From the NCBI GenBank assembly GCA_020847895.1, contig JADLBG010000068.1:1-41678 (forward strand): a DNA stretch of 41,678 nt, given 5' to 3'. The translations under genes were made by a program, and so were the position numbers. The notes under the pieces are model-generated. The model was given only the letters and a program-made list of their open reading frames with translations, made no database searches and had not been told where the DNA came from. Every line of letters begins with the position of its first letter. Positions within the stretch are counted from its first letter, which is position 1. Below are positions 25,341 through 35,086 of this stretch, piece by piece. Origin of the DNA: Bryobacterales bacterium. GTDB lineage: Bacteria; Acidobacteriota; Terriglobia; Bryobacterales; Bryobacteraceae.

Positions 25341-26489
25341 ATGAAAATTCGAGATATTCAGGCATTCGGGCTCCGCGGCCGCACGCCGGAGGGCGGCTGG
25401 TCCAATGAATTGCAGCCCGAAGATTGCGTACATACGCTGATTGCGGTGCTCACCGATGAAGGCGCCGTCGGATGGGGCAGCGTGTTTACCAGCGAAGACC
25501 TCGTGCGCGCCTCGCTTGCCGTGCTCCGTCCGCTCTATCAGGGCGAGTGCGCCATCGAACCGGAGCGCGTCAGCGAGAAACTCCACCAGAACACGTTCTG
25601 GCAGGGCCGCGGCGGAGCCATCACCCACGCCATCTCCGGCATCGACATCGCGCTCTGGGATCTGCTCGGCAAAGCGTCCGGACAGCCCGTGGGCCGTCTC
25701 CTGGGAGGGCGCTACCGCGCGCGCGTGCGGCCCTATGCTTCTCTCCTGATGCGCGAACCGGAACTCATGGCCGCTGAACTGCTCCCCGTCAAGGCGCAGG
25801 GATTTCGCGCCTTCAAGATCGGCTGGGGGCCGTTTGGCAGAAAGAACGCCGCCACCGACGAGGCCATTGTGCGCGCCGCGCGCGAAGCGGTGGGCGCGGA
25901 TTCGCTCCTGATGGTGGACGCCGGCGGAAGCGACGCCTTCTGGACCGGAAACTACAAGTGGGCCCTGCGCACCGCGGACATGCTGGCCCAGTATGACGTG
26001 GCGTGGTTCGAAGAGGCGCTCCATCCCGACGCGCTCGAAGACTACGCCGCTCTTCGCCGCGCCTCGAAAGTGCCCATCGCCGGCGGCGAAGTCCTCACCC
26101 GGCGGCAAGCCTTCGAACCATGGCTCCAGGCCGGAGCGTTCGATATCGTACAGCCCGACGTCACCAAAGTCGGCGGCATCAGCGAAGAGCGCCGCATCGG
26201 CTGGATGGCGCGCCGGCACGGCGTGCGCTTCATCCCCCACGGCTGGAACACCGCTCTCGGACTCGCGGCGGATCTTCAGCTTGCTTCCGCCTTTCCCGAC
26301 ACGGACCTGGTCGAATATCTCACCGGCTCGCCGTTCATCGATGAGATCGCCGCTGGCGACTGGCGCCTCGATGCGGACGGCATGCTCGAAATCCCCTCGA
26401 AGCCCGGCCTGGGAATCGAGATCAACATGGACGCGCTCGCCGAATATTCGCGCGCCGGAACAGACGAACTTCGGAGGAGGCTTGGCTAG
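25341..26489 (+). CDS. Mandelate racemase/muconate-lactonizing enzyme family (enolase superfamily)
   Basis: FRAFKIGWGPFG; LLMVDAGGSDAFW; WFEEALHPD; VPIAGGEVLT; FIPHGWNTALGLAA. Confidence 0.9.
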   Translation: MKIRDIQAFGLRGRTPEGGWSNELQPEDCVHTLIAVLTDEGAVGWGSVFTSEDLVRASLAVLRPLYQGECAIEPERVSEKLHQNTFWQGRGGAITHAISGIDIALWDLLGKASGQPVGRLLGGRYRARVRPYASLLMREPELMAAELLPVKAQGFRAFKIGWGPFGRKNAATDEAIVRAAREAVGADSLLMVDAGGSDAFWTGNYKWALRTADMLAQYDVAWFEEALHPDALEDYAALRRASKVPIAGGEVLTRRQAFEPWLQAGAFDIVQPDVTKVGGISEERRIGWMARRHGVRFIPHGWNTALGLAADLQLASAFPDTDLVEYLTGSPFIDEIAAGDWRLDADGMLEIPSKPGLGIEINMDALAEYSRAGTDELRRRLG

Positions 26490-27708
26490 CACGGCATCGA
26501 GAAGCGGCATGTGGCTGGTCTTCCTCCTCTGGATCGCCTTCGCGCTGAACTATGTCGACCGCCAGATGGTCTACTCCATCTTCCCCGCGCTGAAGGCCGA
26601 TCTGCGCTTCACCGATGTGCAACTCGGGCTCACGGGAAGCGTCTTCGCGTGGGTCTACTCCCTGTCGATGCCCATCGCGGGAAGGCTGTCCGACACCATG
26701 CGCCGGGACCGCATGATCGTCGCGAGCCTCGTATTGTGGAGCGCGGCGACACTCGGCTGCGGGCTCAGCGCCTCGGTCCTCGTGTTTCTCCTGTGGCGCG
26801 CCGTCATGGGGATCACCGAATCGCTCTACTACCCCGCCGCTCTCGGCGTGCTCGCCGAGGCGCATTCCGGGGCGACGCGGTCCAAGGCGATGGGCATTCA
26901 CCAATCGGCCCAACTGGCCGGCATCGTCGCCGGAGGTTCGTATGGCGGATGGATGGCGGACCACGCAGGCTGGCGCGCGGGATTCCTGCTTGCAGCGGCG
27001 GCGGGCATGCTCTATTCCCTCGTGCTGCTGAAAAAACTGCCCGCCTCCCAAGCCCCCCGCGAGCAGAAATCCGGCAGCTCGCTGCGCGGCGCCCTGGCGC
27101 TCTTCCGCGGCCGTTGTTACCTCGCCATCTCCGCCGCGTTCTTCGCCTTCTGCTCCATGCTGTGGATCTTCTACGCCTGGCTGCCCGCGTTTCTCTACGA
27201 ACGCTATCACCTTTCGATGGCGGAAAGCGGATTCCAGGCCACCGTGTTCGTGCAGGCAAGCTGCGGCGTCGGCGTCGTCATCGGCGGAGCGCTCGCGGAC
27301 CACCTCTCGAAACGCATCCCCGCCGCGCGCTTCTACATCGCCGCCGCGGGCATCCTGCTGTGCGCGCCTTTCGGATACCTCACCTTCGCCCTCCACTCGC
27401 TCACCTGGGCCACCATCTGCTCGGTTGGCTACGGAGGCTTTTCGGGACTCACCGTGGCTAACGTGTTCGCCGCGGCCTACGACATCATTGCTCCGGCCCG
27501 CTTCGGCTTAGGCGCAGGCGTGCTGAACATGATCGGCGGAATTGCCGCCACCGTGATGATCTATCTTGCCGGGCTCCTCAAGGCCTCCATCGGCTTTGCC
27601 GGCTTGCTCGGTTGGGTGGCGGCGGGATGCGTGGTCACGTCGCTGCTGCTGGTGTGGGTTGCCCTCTCCAGCTTCGACAAAGAGTCAACTCGGAGGCTCA
27701 CCGGGTAG
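26482..27708 (+). CDS. MFS transporter
   Basis: TTG start with GGAGGA SD (ATG alternative at 26509); ALNYVDRQMVYSIFPALKADLRFTDVQLGLTGSVFAWVYSLSMPIAGRLSDTMRRDRMI; about 12 TM. Confidence 0.9.
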   Translation: MASTASRSGMWLVFLLWIAFALNYVDRQMVYSIFPALKADLRFTDVQLGLTGSVFAWVYSLSMPIAGRLSDTMRRDRMIVASLVLWSAATLGCGLSASVLVFLLWRAVMGITESLYYPAALGVLAEAHSGATRSKAMGIHQSAQLAGIVAGGSYGGWMADHAGWRAGFLLAAAAGMLYSLVLLKKLPASQAPREQKSGSSLRGALALFRGRCYLAISAAFFAFCSMLWIFYAWLPAFLYERYHLSMAESGFQATVFVQASCGVGVVIGGALADHLSKRIPAARFYIAAAGILLCAPFGYLTFALHSLTWATICSVGYGGFSGLTVANVFAAAYDIIAPARFGLGAGVLNMIGGIAATVMIYLAGLLKASIGFAGLLGWVAAGCVVTSLLLVWVALSSFDKESTRRLTG

Positions 27709-27734
27709 CGCTTCCGTGGTAGCATCGGCGGGTC

Positions 27735-28676
27735 ATGCGAAGAAGAGAATTCGCCCTCGCCGCAATCGGGGCCGGCGCCCTCGGCGGACAATCGCCGGAG
27801 CCCCGCACCTTCATCTACAAGAAAGCAACCGGCTGCGACATCAAGGCGGATGTGTTCGGCCCGCCATCGGATGGCCCCAAGCCGGCCGCGGTGCATATCC
27901 ACGGCGGCGCACTCATCATGGGCTCCCGCCATCTTTCCCCAAACACGCGCGTGCTGCGCGCATTGCTCGATGCCGGTTTTCGTGTCATCTCCATCGACTA
28001 TCGCCTGGCGCCGGAAACCAAGCTCCCCGGAATCATCGAAGACGTGCGGGACGCCTTCCGCTGGGTGCGGCGGCAGGCCGGCGAACTGCAAATCGATGCG
28101 GATCGCCTCGCTGTCTGCGGCGGCTCGGCCGGCGGGTACCTCACCCTGATGACCGGCTTCTGCGTGAACCCGCGTCCGAAAGCGCTCGTCGCATTTTGGG
28201 GCTACGGCGATATCACCGGAGCCTGGTATTCCCGTCCCGATCCCTTCTATCTCAAGCAGCCCCCCGTTTCCAAAGAAGAGGCGCTGGCATCGGTGACAGC
28301 TTCCGCGGTCTCCCAGCCGCCGCCGAAGAACAACCGCCGCCTCTTCTATCTCTACTGCCGGCAGCAGGGCATCTGGCCCCAACAGGTGGGCGGACACGAT
28401 CCGTTCAAGGAAAACCGCTGGTTTGACCTCTACAGCCCCATCCGCAATGTCGATGCCGCCTATCCCCCCACCATGCTGGTGCACGGAACAGCGGATACCG
28501 ATGTCCCTTATGAGCAATCGAAAATGATGGCGGAGCGTTTCACAAAGGCGGGCGTCGAACATCAGTTCATCACCGTGCCGGACGGAGGACACGGCATCGG
28601 AAACATCCCGGCCGAGCAGCAGGACCGCATCTACCGCGACGCCGCCGCGTTTCTGCACAAACACGTCACCGCCTAG
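27735..28676 (+). CDS. Alpha/beta hydrolase (BD-FAE/HSL-like esterase)
   Basis: VHIHGGALIMGSRH; CGGSAGGYLTLM; VHGTADTDVPYEQS; DGGHGIG. Confidence 0.9.
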   Translation: MRRREFALAAIGAGALGGQSPEPRTFIYKKATGCDIKADVFGPPSDGPKPAAVHIHGGALIMGSRHLSPNTRVLRALLDAGFRVISIDYRLAPETKLPGIIEDVRDAFRWVRRQAGELQIDADRLAVCGGSAGGYLTLMTGFCVNPRPKALVAFWGYGDITGAWYSRPDPFYLKQPPVSKEEALASVTASAVSQPPPKNNRRLFYLYCRQQGIWPQQVGGHDPFKENRWFDLYSPIRNVDAAYPPTMLVHGTADTDVPYEQSKMMAERFTKAGVEHQFITVPDGGHGIGNIPAEQQDRIYRDAAAFLHKHVTA

Positions 28677-29101
28677 GGGCAAACCTTCAGCTTCTTGCGC
28701 ATCTCCACACCATCGCCGGCGGTCTCCACCATGCGGAATCCCTGTTTTTCAAAGAACGCCGCCGCCTGCGGCGTGCTCTGCACCCGCGCCATCATCGGAT
28801 CCCCGTCCTGTGTGATCTTGCGCAAGGCGGAGAAGACCAGCAGCCTCCCGAGTCCGTTGCGATGCAGGTCGCCCCTCACGATGATCCAGTACAGACTCGC
28901 CAGGTCCGGATTCTCGAACGCATAGCCGCCGCACCCGGCGATGGAGCCATCGTGTTCGAGAACAAAATAAGGCCCCGGCGGATTGTCCAGAAATGCCGCA
29001 AACCCGGCGCGCTCGCTCGCCTGCGCGAATTCCGGCGCATTGGAATCGAAGACCGCGAGACAACCTTCGCGGTCGGTGGTCTGATAGGGACGTAGATCCA
29101 T
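28673..29101 (-). CDS. GNAT family N-acetyltransferase
   Basis: LRPYQTTDREGCLAVFDSN; YWIIVRGDLHRNGLGRLLVFSALRKI; AAAFFEKQGFRMVE. Confidence 0.85.
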   Translation of the reverse strand: MDLRPYQTTDREGCLAVFDSNAPEFAQASERAGFAAFLDNPPGPYFVLEHDGSIAGCGGYAFENPDLASLYWIIVRGDLHRNGLGRLLVFSALRKITQDGDPMMARVQSTPQAAAFFEKQGFRMVETAGDGVEMRKKLKVCP

Positions 29102-29107
29102 CTTCTA

Positions 29108-30418
29108 TCAGGACATCACAGCCGGGTACACTTTGCGAATCGCCGCGGCGATATCCTCCGCATCCCTCCGCGTGAACCGCGGGTCCATCAGAACGCCGCC
29201 GAATCGATCCAGGATATCGATGGTCCGCGGACACGTATCCGCGCCGTAGCGAATCGCTTTCCCCCGCTCCGTCTGGAAACTCGGCCAGTTGGGATGGATG
29301 GTCTTCTTGGCAATCACGTGTGGCAGCGTGGGAAGAATCACCGAACCCCCCGGACGCGACGCGGCCACGTTCTCCGCCTTCATCGCCGTAAGGAATCGCT
29401 CGCGGCGCTCCTTCGTCCCGAAGTCCAGGAAAACACCGCTGCCGAGTTCGCCCTCCGGGTCGGGCAGATGCCGCAACCGCGCGCCCGGCAAATCGCGCAC
29501 GCCCGCGTAGACCTGCTTCGCATTGCCCCGCACGGACGAGATGATGCGGTCGAGCTTGCGCACCTGCGCCAGCATCACTCCCCCCGTAAATTCGCTCATG
29601 CGGTAGTTGGCGCCGAAGAACCAATCGAGTTGCTGTTTGCCTACCGCGTTCTGGTGCGGCGCGCGAAAACCGTCCAGATCGTGGAACCGCGAGGCGCGCT
29701 CAAACAGTTCGGGATTGTTCGTCGCCACCGCCCCTCCTTCGCCGGCAGTGATCGTCTTGTTCAATTGCAGGCTGTAGATCCCGATGTCGCCCATCGAGCC
29801 GACCGGCTTGCCCTTGTAGCTGGCGCCCACGCTCTGCGCGCAATCCTCGATGACCCGTACATTGTGCTTCCGCGCAATGGCGAGGATGCGATCCATATCG
29901 CACGGATTGCCTTGCAGGTGCACCGCCATGATCGCCTTGGTGTGCGGCGTGATGCGATGCTCGATGTCCTCCGGATCAATCGTGAACGACGTGTCGATCT
30001 CCGCGCACACGGGCAGCCCTCCCGCAAGCACCACCGCGTTGAAGCAGGAATGCCAGGTCCAGGCAGGCAGAATCACCTCGTCCCCAGGCCCGATCTCGAG
30101 CGCCGCCACCGCGCATTGCAGCGCCGCCGTCCCCGAGGTCACCGCGAGCGCAAAGCGCGTCTGCATGCGCGCCGCGAACTCCTGCTCGAATTTGAGCACC
30201 TTCAGCGGAGTCTTCGGGCCATACCAGCGGAAGGGCGATTTGGACTCGAGAACGTCAAGCAGTTCGGCACGCTCCTTCTCATCGTAGAACTCCGACCCCC
30301 AAAATCCCGCCCGCAGCGGCTTTTCGCGAATCGGGGATCCCCCGTCGATGGCGAGTTTCGCGCCCTTTGCGGCCATGGCGGAAGCAGCGGCAGCCGCCGT
30401 GAAGTGCCTGCGATTCAT
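29108..30418 (-). CDS. DegT/DnrJ/EryC1/StrS family aminotransferase with Tat-like N-terminus
   Basis: MNRRHFTAAAAASAMAAKGAKLAIDGGSPIREKPL; GDEVILPAWTWHSCFNAV; VIEDCAQSVGASYKGKPVGSMGDIGIYSLQLNKTITAGEGGAV. Confidence 0.93.
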   Translation of the reverse strand: MNRRHFTAAAAASAMAAKGAKLAIDGGSPIREKPLRAGFWGSEFYDEKERAELLDVLESKSPFRWYGPKTPLKVLKFEQEFAARMQTRFALAVTSGTAALQCAVAALEIGPGDEVILPAWTWHSCFNAVVLAGGLPVCAEIDTSFTIDPEDIEHRITPHTKAIMAVHLQGNPCDMDRILAIARKHNVRVIEDCAQSVGASYKGKPVGSMGDIGIYSLQLNKTITAGEGGAVATNNPELFERASRFHDLDGFRAPHQNAVGKQQLDWFFGANYRMSEFTGGVMLAQVRKLDRIISSVRGNAKQVYAGVRDLPGARLRHLPDPEGELGSGVFLDFGTKERRERFLTAMKAENVAASRPGGSVILPTLPHVIAKKTIHPNWPSFQTERGKAIRYGADTCPRTIDILDRFGGVLMDPRFTRRDAEDIAAAIRKVYPAVMS

Positions 30419-30494
30419 CAGAATTTTCTCCCTGATTGTCACGGTATTCCCTTTTGAACCCCGCCGCAAGGGGAATACAATACGCGAAGGGGCT

Positions 30495-30704
30495 ATGAAC
30501 TCTGAGGTCAAGCGCTGGTTCTTCCTGGCGCTGGAGCAGCCTGCCGGTTCGCGCACCGCCTTCCTCGATGTGGAGTGCGGCGACGCGCAGGTGCGCGAGG
30601 AGGTGGAAGCTCTGCTCGCGCATGACAGCGAGGAATCTCCGGAATGGGCGGACGCCGTTGGCGATGAGGTCCGCCTTGCGGCCGGCGGCCTGGCGCCGGA
30701 ACTA
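30495..30704 (+). pseudogene. Truncated N-terminus of a Ser/Thr protein kinase-like gene
   Basis: ATG with SD; RWFFLALEQPAGSRTAFLDVECGDAQVREEVEALLAHD matches the helical N-terminal motif of acidobacterial Ser/Thr kinases; the reading frame then runs antisense into the DUF4159 gene. Confidence 0.6.
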
Positions 30705-31526
30705 GTGCGTCATCGCGTAAACAACGTCATTGACCCCGATGCGCGTGGCAAAGCTCGCGAACCGCTCCGGATATTCCGGCTCGTCGGCCCACTCCCAGGC
30801 GTCGCCCAAATCCGAGTTGTAGGAAATGGCCACCATGATCCGGTGATGATCATCGTAGATGGCGCGCCAGTGCGCTCCCTTGCCCCCGTTCTTGTAGCCG
30901 AGCCGTAAATGCGCGGCCCCCGGCGCCTGCACCTTCTCCTCCAGGTCGTAGACGATGTGAAAGACGGCTTCGCTATCGTCGATCTCGACAATCGGCCGGT
31001 CTGGAAACACCTGCCGCATGCGCTCCGCGAACACTTCCCATTCGAAAGTCCCGTGGAAATCATCGGCCATGAAAAATCCGCCGCGGAGGAGATAATCCCG
31101 CAGGATCTTCGCCTGCGCATCCGACAATCCCCATTCGCCCACCTGCACTGCATAGAGGAACGGATAGTAGTAAGGCTCATCGCCGTCCTCGAGATTCACC
31201 GGTTGTTCGACGCCCCGCACATCGATCCGCGTAAGGCGCCGCAGCGCCATCGAAAAGAAACGGTCCGCTCGCGGGTAATCCTGCGTCCACAGCGAGAGGC
31301 CCTTGTGCCAGTCGCCGTCAAAACGCCCGCGATACCCGTCATTGGCCCCGGGCGGGAACATCAGCCTCGCAAATGTCCACTCCGCTTTCTCCCGCCAGTT
31401 CGGCGGCATGGGCAGACCGTAATACTCCACGCCGGGGAATTGAACAAAAGGCCGCTGGAAGGAGTAGAGAGTCCCCATCAGGGCAAGCACGCCGGCAGGC
31501 AGCAGCATTGGCTTGCGGAAATTCAT
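30702..31526 (-). CDS. DUF4159 domain-containing protein
   Basis: WREKAEWTFARLMFPPG; DYPRADRFFSMALRRLTRIDVRGVEQPVNLED; LRGGFFMADDFHGTFEW. Confidence 0.85.
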   Translation of the reverse strand: MNFRKPMLLPAGVLALMGTLYSFQRPFVQFPGVEYYGLPMPPNWREKAEWTFARLMFPPGANDGYRGRFDGDWHKGLSLWTQDYPRADRFFSMALRRLTRIDVRGVEQPVNLEDGDEPYYYPFLYAVQVGEWGLSDAQAKILRDYLLRGGFFMADDFHGTFEWEVFAERMRQVFPDRPIVEIDDSEAVFHIVYDLEEKVQAPGAAHLRLGYKNGGKGAHWRAIYDDHHRIMVAISYNSDLGDAWEWADEPEYPERFASFATRIGVNDVVYAMTH

Positions 31527-31652
31527 CGCCCCTCTGCATCGAGCATAGCACCGCCTCCGGCGAAGATAATTTCGGACAAGCGCATACAGAAAAACCAGTA
31601 TTTCGGTGAAAGCGAACTTGAAATAGAATTTGGCCCAGCTTGTGAGGTTAAA

Positions 31653-31677
31653 CGATTGACGCGCCGCGCGTTAATCG
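31653..31677. promoter_or_regulatory. Imperfect palindrome/hairpin upstream of TonB-dependent receptor
   Basis: CGATTGACGCG-CCG-CGCGTTAATCG; 10/11 Watson-Crick pairs, the remaining pair G.U in RNA. Confidence 0.5.
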
Positions 31678-31699
31678 AGAATCACTGGAGGCGTCTTCC

Positions 31700-34600
31700 A
31701 TGTCCATTTCGAGACCTTTTGTCCTCTCTGTCTGTGTCGTGCTTCTTCTCTCCCTGGCGCCCGCCGCCCGGCCCCAGACCGCTCAAGGCACGATCACCGG
31801 TACCGTCACCGATGCCACCGGATCCGCCATCCCCGGCGTTGCCATCCGCATTACCAACGTCGAGACTCAGGTGTCCTCCGCCACCTCCACCAACTCCGAA
31901 GGCATCTACCGCGCTCCCTACCTCAACCCAGGCATGTACCGCATCAACTTCGAAGGGCAGGGCTTCAAGAAACTCACGCGGTCGAATATTCAGGTGAGAT
32001 CCTCCGAAATTATCCGCGTCGACACGGTTCTCGAAGTAGGCAGTCTTGTGGAAACCATCGAGGTGTCGGCCTCCGCGTCTCTGCTCGAGACCGAGACATC
32101 CGCCACCGGTCACCTCGTCACAGGTTCGCAATTGACCAAGCTGCCCACTCCGCAGATGAAGATCGAAAGCATGCTCTGGTATGTGCCGGGAGTCACTTCA
32201 CAAGCCGGATTCGGCCATGCCGCCGGAGGCCGTTCCCGCGCCTTCAACAAGGCGAATGACGGGGTTTCCGCCACCACCCCCGGCACTGGTGTCTTGGGCA
32301 CGGGCCGCAATGTCAATCCCGGCGAATACAACATCGAAGAGATCAAGGTGCTCACCACCAGCCTGCCCGCCGAATACGGCCATTCCGGCGGCGGTCTGAT
32401 GAACATCACCTTCAAGAGCGGCACGAACCAGTTGCACTTCATGGCCGAAGAGCGCTACATGGCGCGGCAGATGATTCACCGCAACTGGCAGGACGCCAAC
32501 AAGCCCAACAACGTGTTCGGATTTCACCTCATGTCGGGGAATATCAGCGGCCCCGTGGTTCTGCCGAAGATCTACGACGGCCGGAACCGTACGTTCTTCC
32601 TCGTGGGCTTTCAGCGCCACCACGAGAAATCTTCGGAAAACGCCGATACGGACGTCCCCAGTCCCGCCATGCTCAATGGCGATTTCGGTTTCGGAGGAAT
32701 CGGCGATCCCATCTATGACCCCGCGACTCTCGTCCGCCTCCCCGACGGAACCTACTCACGGACCCAGTTCCCCGGCAATCAGATTCCCAGGAGCCGCTTC
32801 GATCCGGTCTTCAACAAATTCCTGACCTTCAATCCCTATCAGCCCGAGAACAACCGCAACAACCAGGCCTACATCAATCGCACCGGCCCGCACGCCAACC
32901 GCAGCGCCGACACCGTCTACCGCTCCTATCGCACCAACATGGACTTCAAAGTGGACCACTCCTTCTCCGATAACCACAAGTTCTTCGCCCGCTTCTCCGA
33001 TTTTCGCAACCGCTCCTTCAACGGCCGTTGGCAGACGAACGTCGCCAATCCCATCTTCGACTACAATTACACCCCCATCCCGCTGGACCTCACCCAACTG
33101 GTGCTTTCCGACACCCTCACGATCGGCCCCAGCATGGTCAACGAAATCCGGCTCGGCGGAACGCGGCGGAAAAATACGCGCGTGCCGGAAAGCCTCAATC
33201 AGGATTGGGCCGGGAAACTCGGCATCCCGAACGTGAGTTCGCGTAGCATGCCGAGTTTCCGCAATGCCTCGGGCGGCACTCTCATCTTCACCTTCCCCGG
33301 CGGCCAATCCATCGATGTCAATGAAGGCATCAGCTTCCAGGACAACTTCACCAGGATCCACGGGCGCCACACCTTCAAGACAGGCTACGAACTGCTGCGC
33401 ACCAGGATGAATTCGCACGTCGCGGCCACCCCCTCCGGACTGTACAACTTCGGCGGCACCGAGTTCCCCTTCCGGCCAAACACCGGAAATTCTTTTGCCT
33501 CATTCATGCTCGGAGCGGTGGTCCAGGCCCAGTTCACCAATGATCAGGCCACCTGGCTGCCCCGATGGTGGAGCCACGCCGCGTATTTCCAGGACGATTG
33601 GAAAGCCACTTCCAAACTAACCTTCAATCTCGGCCTCCGCTGGCAATATGAATCGCCCTACAACACCAAGTACGGGCAGCAGAGTCAGTTCAGCCCCGCT
33701 GCCGTAGACTCGCTTACCGGCCGGACAGGGGCGCTGCTCCATCCCACGGGCCCCCTTGCAACCAGGGACTTGAATAACTTCCAGCCGCGCGTCGGCCTGG
33801 CTTACAACTTCCGCAAGAACTGGGTCTTCCGCGGCGGATTCAGCCTCAATACTCTCGATCTCTGGACCAACGGCTTGCAGGAAAACTTCGAAGAATACCT
33901 CGCCACCGCCGTTGTGCAACAGGCGCCCGGCAATCCGGATGTGGCTTTTTACTTGAAGAACGGGCCGCCGCCCATCCAATTCCACGTCAACCCCGACGGA
34001 TCGGCGCCGTATCTCGGAACGAACTACAGCGGGCGCAGCGCCTCCTATTTCGACCCGAACATGCGCATGCCCTACATCATGAACTGGAACGCGAGCCTAC
34101 AGTTCGAAGTGAACCCCACGGTGCTCGTCGAACTCTCCTATCAGGGCTCGTCGGGAGTGGGCTTGCTGAACCGCTGGGATATCAACTCCATCCCCCTGAA
34201 CATCTCCAACGATCCCGTTGTGCTCGACACCATTCGCAGAGCGGCGCAAAACTACAAACCCTATCCTCAGTTCGGCGCTATCTACAACTACGGCAACTAC
34301 GGCCATGGCAGCTACCATGGCGGAACGCTGAAAATTGAGAAGCGCTATTCGCAAGGCCTGAGCCTGGTGTCGTTCTATACCTACAGCAAAGCCATCGACG
34401 AAGACTCCGATGACGGCGCCGCCGGCGGCATCACGTTCTACAACCGGCGCCTCGAGAAGGGCCGCTCCGATTACGACGTCACTCACCGCTGGGTCACCTA
34501 CGCCACCTACGATCTCCCGTTCGGCAGGGGTAAAAAATGGATGCGCGACGCCAACTGGCTCATCAACGGCTTGCTCGGCAACTGGGCCATCAATGGCATC

Positions 34601-35086
34601 CAGACCGTCGAGAGCGGCGCCCCCTTCAGCTTCGGCTTCACCGGCACGAACAACGTGTACCTGCCCGGATCGAACCGCGCGAACATGGCGTCCGGGAAGA
34701 CCTACGCGGACATCGAACTGCCCTGGGATCCGCACGGTCCCTGCCGCCATCAACTCGCCTGCGCCCTCCCGTGGGCCGATATCAACGCCTTCGCCTATCC
34801 CGCTTCTTTCACCGCCGGCAACTCCGGCCGCAACGTTCAAACATCTCCCGGTATGTTCTGGCACCAGTTGAGCGCCAGCAAAACGTTTCCCTTCCGCGAA
34901 CGGCTCAAGGGAACTCTCCGCTTCGACGTCAACAACCCGTTCAAGATCTACTTCTTCAACCGCCCCGGAAACACCGTCGATTTCCGCAACCCCCAGAACT
35001 TCGGCAAGATCAACGGCAACCAGGGAAGTTTCTCCGGACAAGGCGGCCGGCTGTACATGATGGCCATCTTCAAACTGGAGTTCTGA
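31700..35086 (+). CDS. Oar-like TonB-dependent receptor with carboxypeptidase-regulatory N-terminus
   Basis: AQGTITGTVTDATGSAIPGVAIRITN; plug motifs; terminal beta-strand RLYMMAIFKLEF. Confidence 0.93.
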   Translation: MSISRPFVLSVCVVLLLSLAPAARPQTAQGTITGTVTDATGSAIPGVAIRITNVETQVSSATSTNSEGIYRAPYLNPGMYRINFEGQGFKKLTRSNIQVRSSEIIRVDTVLEVGSLVETIEVSASASLLETETSATGHLVTGSQLTKLPTPQMKIESMLWYVPGVTSQAGFGHAAGGRSRAFNKANDGVSATTPGTGVLGTGRNVNPGEYNIEEIKVLTTSLPAEYGHSGGGLMNITFKSGTNQLHFMAEERYMARQMIHRNWQDANKPNNVFGFHLMSGNISGPVVLPKIYDGRNRTFFLVGFQRHHEKSSENADTDVPSPAMLNGDFGFGGIGDPIYDPATLVRLPDGTYSRTQFPGNQIPRSRFDPVFNKFLTFNPYQPENNRNNQAYINRTGPHANRSADTVYRSYRTNMDFKVDHSFSDNHKFFARFSDFRNRSFNGRWQTNVANPIFDYNYTPIPLDLTQLVLSDTLTIGPSMVNEIRLGGTRRKNTRVPESLNQDWAGKLGIPNVSSRSMPSFRNASGGTLIFTFPGGQSIDVNEGISFQDNFTRIHGRHTFKTGYELLRTRMNSHVAATPSGLYNFGGTEFPFRPNTGNSFASFMLGAVVQAQFTNDQATWLPRWWSHAAYFQDDWKATSKLTFNLGLRWQYESPYNTKYGQQSQFSPAAVDSLTGRTGALLHPTGPLATRDLNNFQPRVGLAYNFRKNWVFRGGFSLNTLDLWTNGLQENFEEYLATAVVQQAPGNPDVAFYLKNGPPPIQFHVNPDGSAPYLGTNYSGRSASYFDPNMRMPYIMNWNASLQFEVNPTVLVELSYQGSSGVGLLNRWDINSIPLNISNDPVVLDTIRRAAQNYKPYPQFGAIYNYGNYGHGSYHGGTLKIEKRYSQGLSLVSFYTYSKAIDEDSDDGAAGGITFYNRRLEKGRSDYDVTHRWVTYATYDLPFGRGKKWMRDANWLINGLLGNWAINGIQTVESGAPFSFGFTGTNNVYLPGSNRANMASGKTYADIELPWDPHGPCRHQLACALPWADINAFAYPASFTAGNSGRNVQTSPGMFWHQLSASKTFPFRERLKGTLRFDVNNPFKIYFFNRPGNTVDFRNPQNFGKINGNQGSFSGQGGRLYMMAIFKLEF

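Noticed and set aside
25993-26481. N-terminal part of the ORF 25993..27708
   Set aside because: Out-of-frame reading of the enolase gene; the MFS protein begins at 26482 or 26509.
29108-30418. Tat-like N-terminus on a DegT/DnrJ-type aminotransferase as a novelty
   Set aside because: Similar leader-like N-termini are known to me among acidobacterial and planctomycete members; not distinctive enough without a search.
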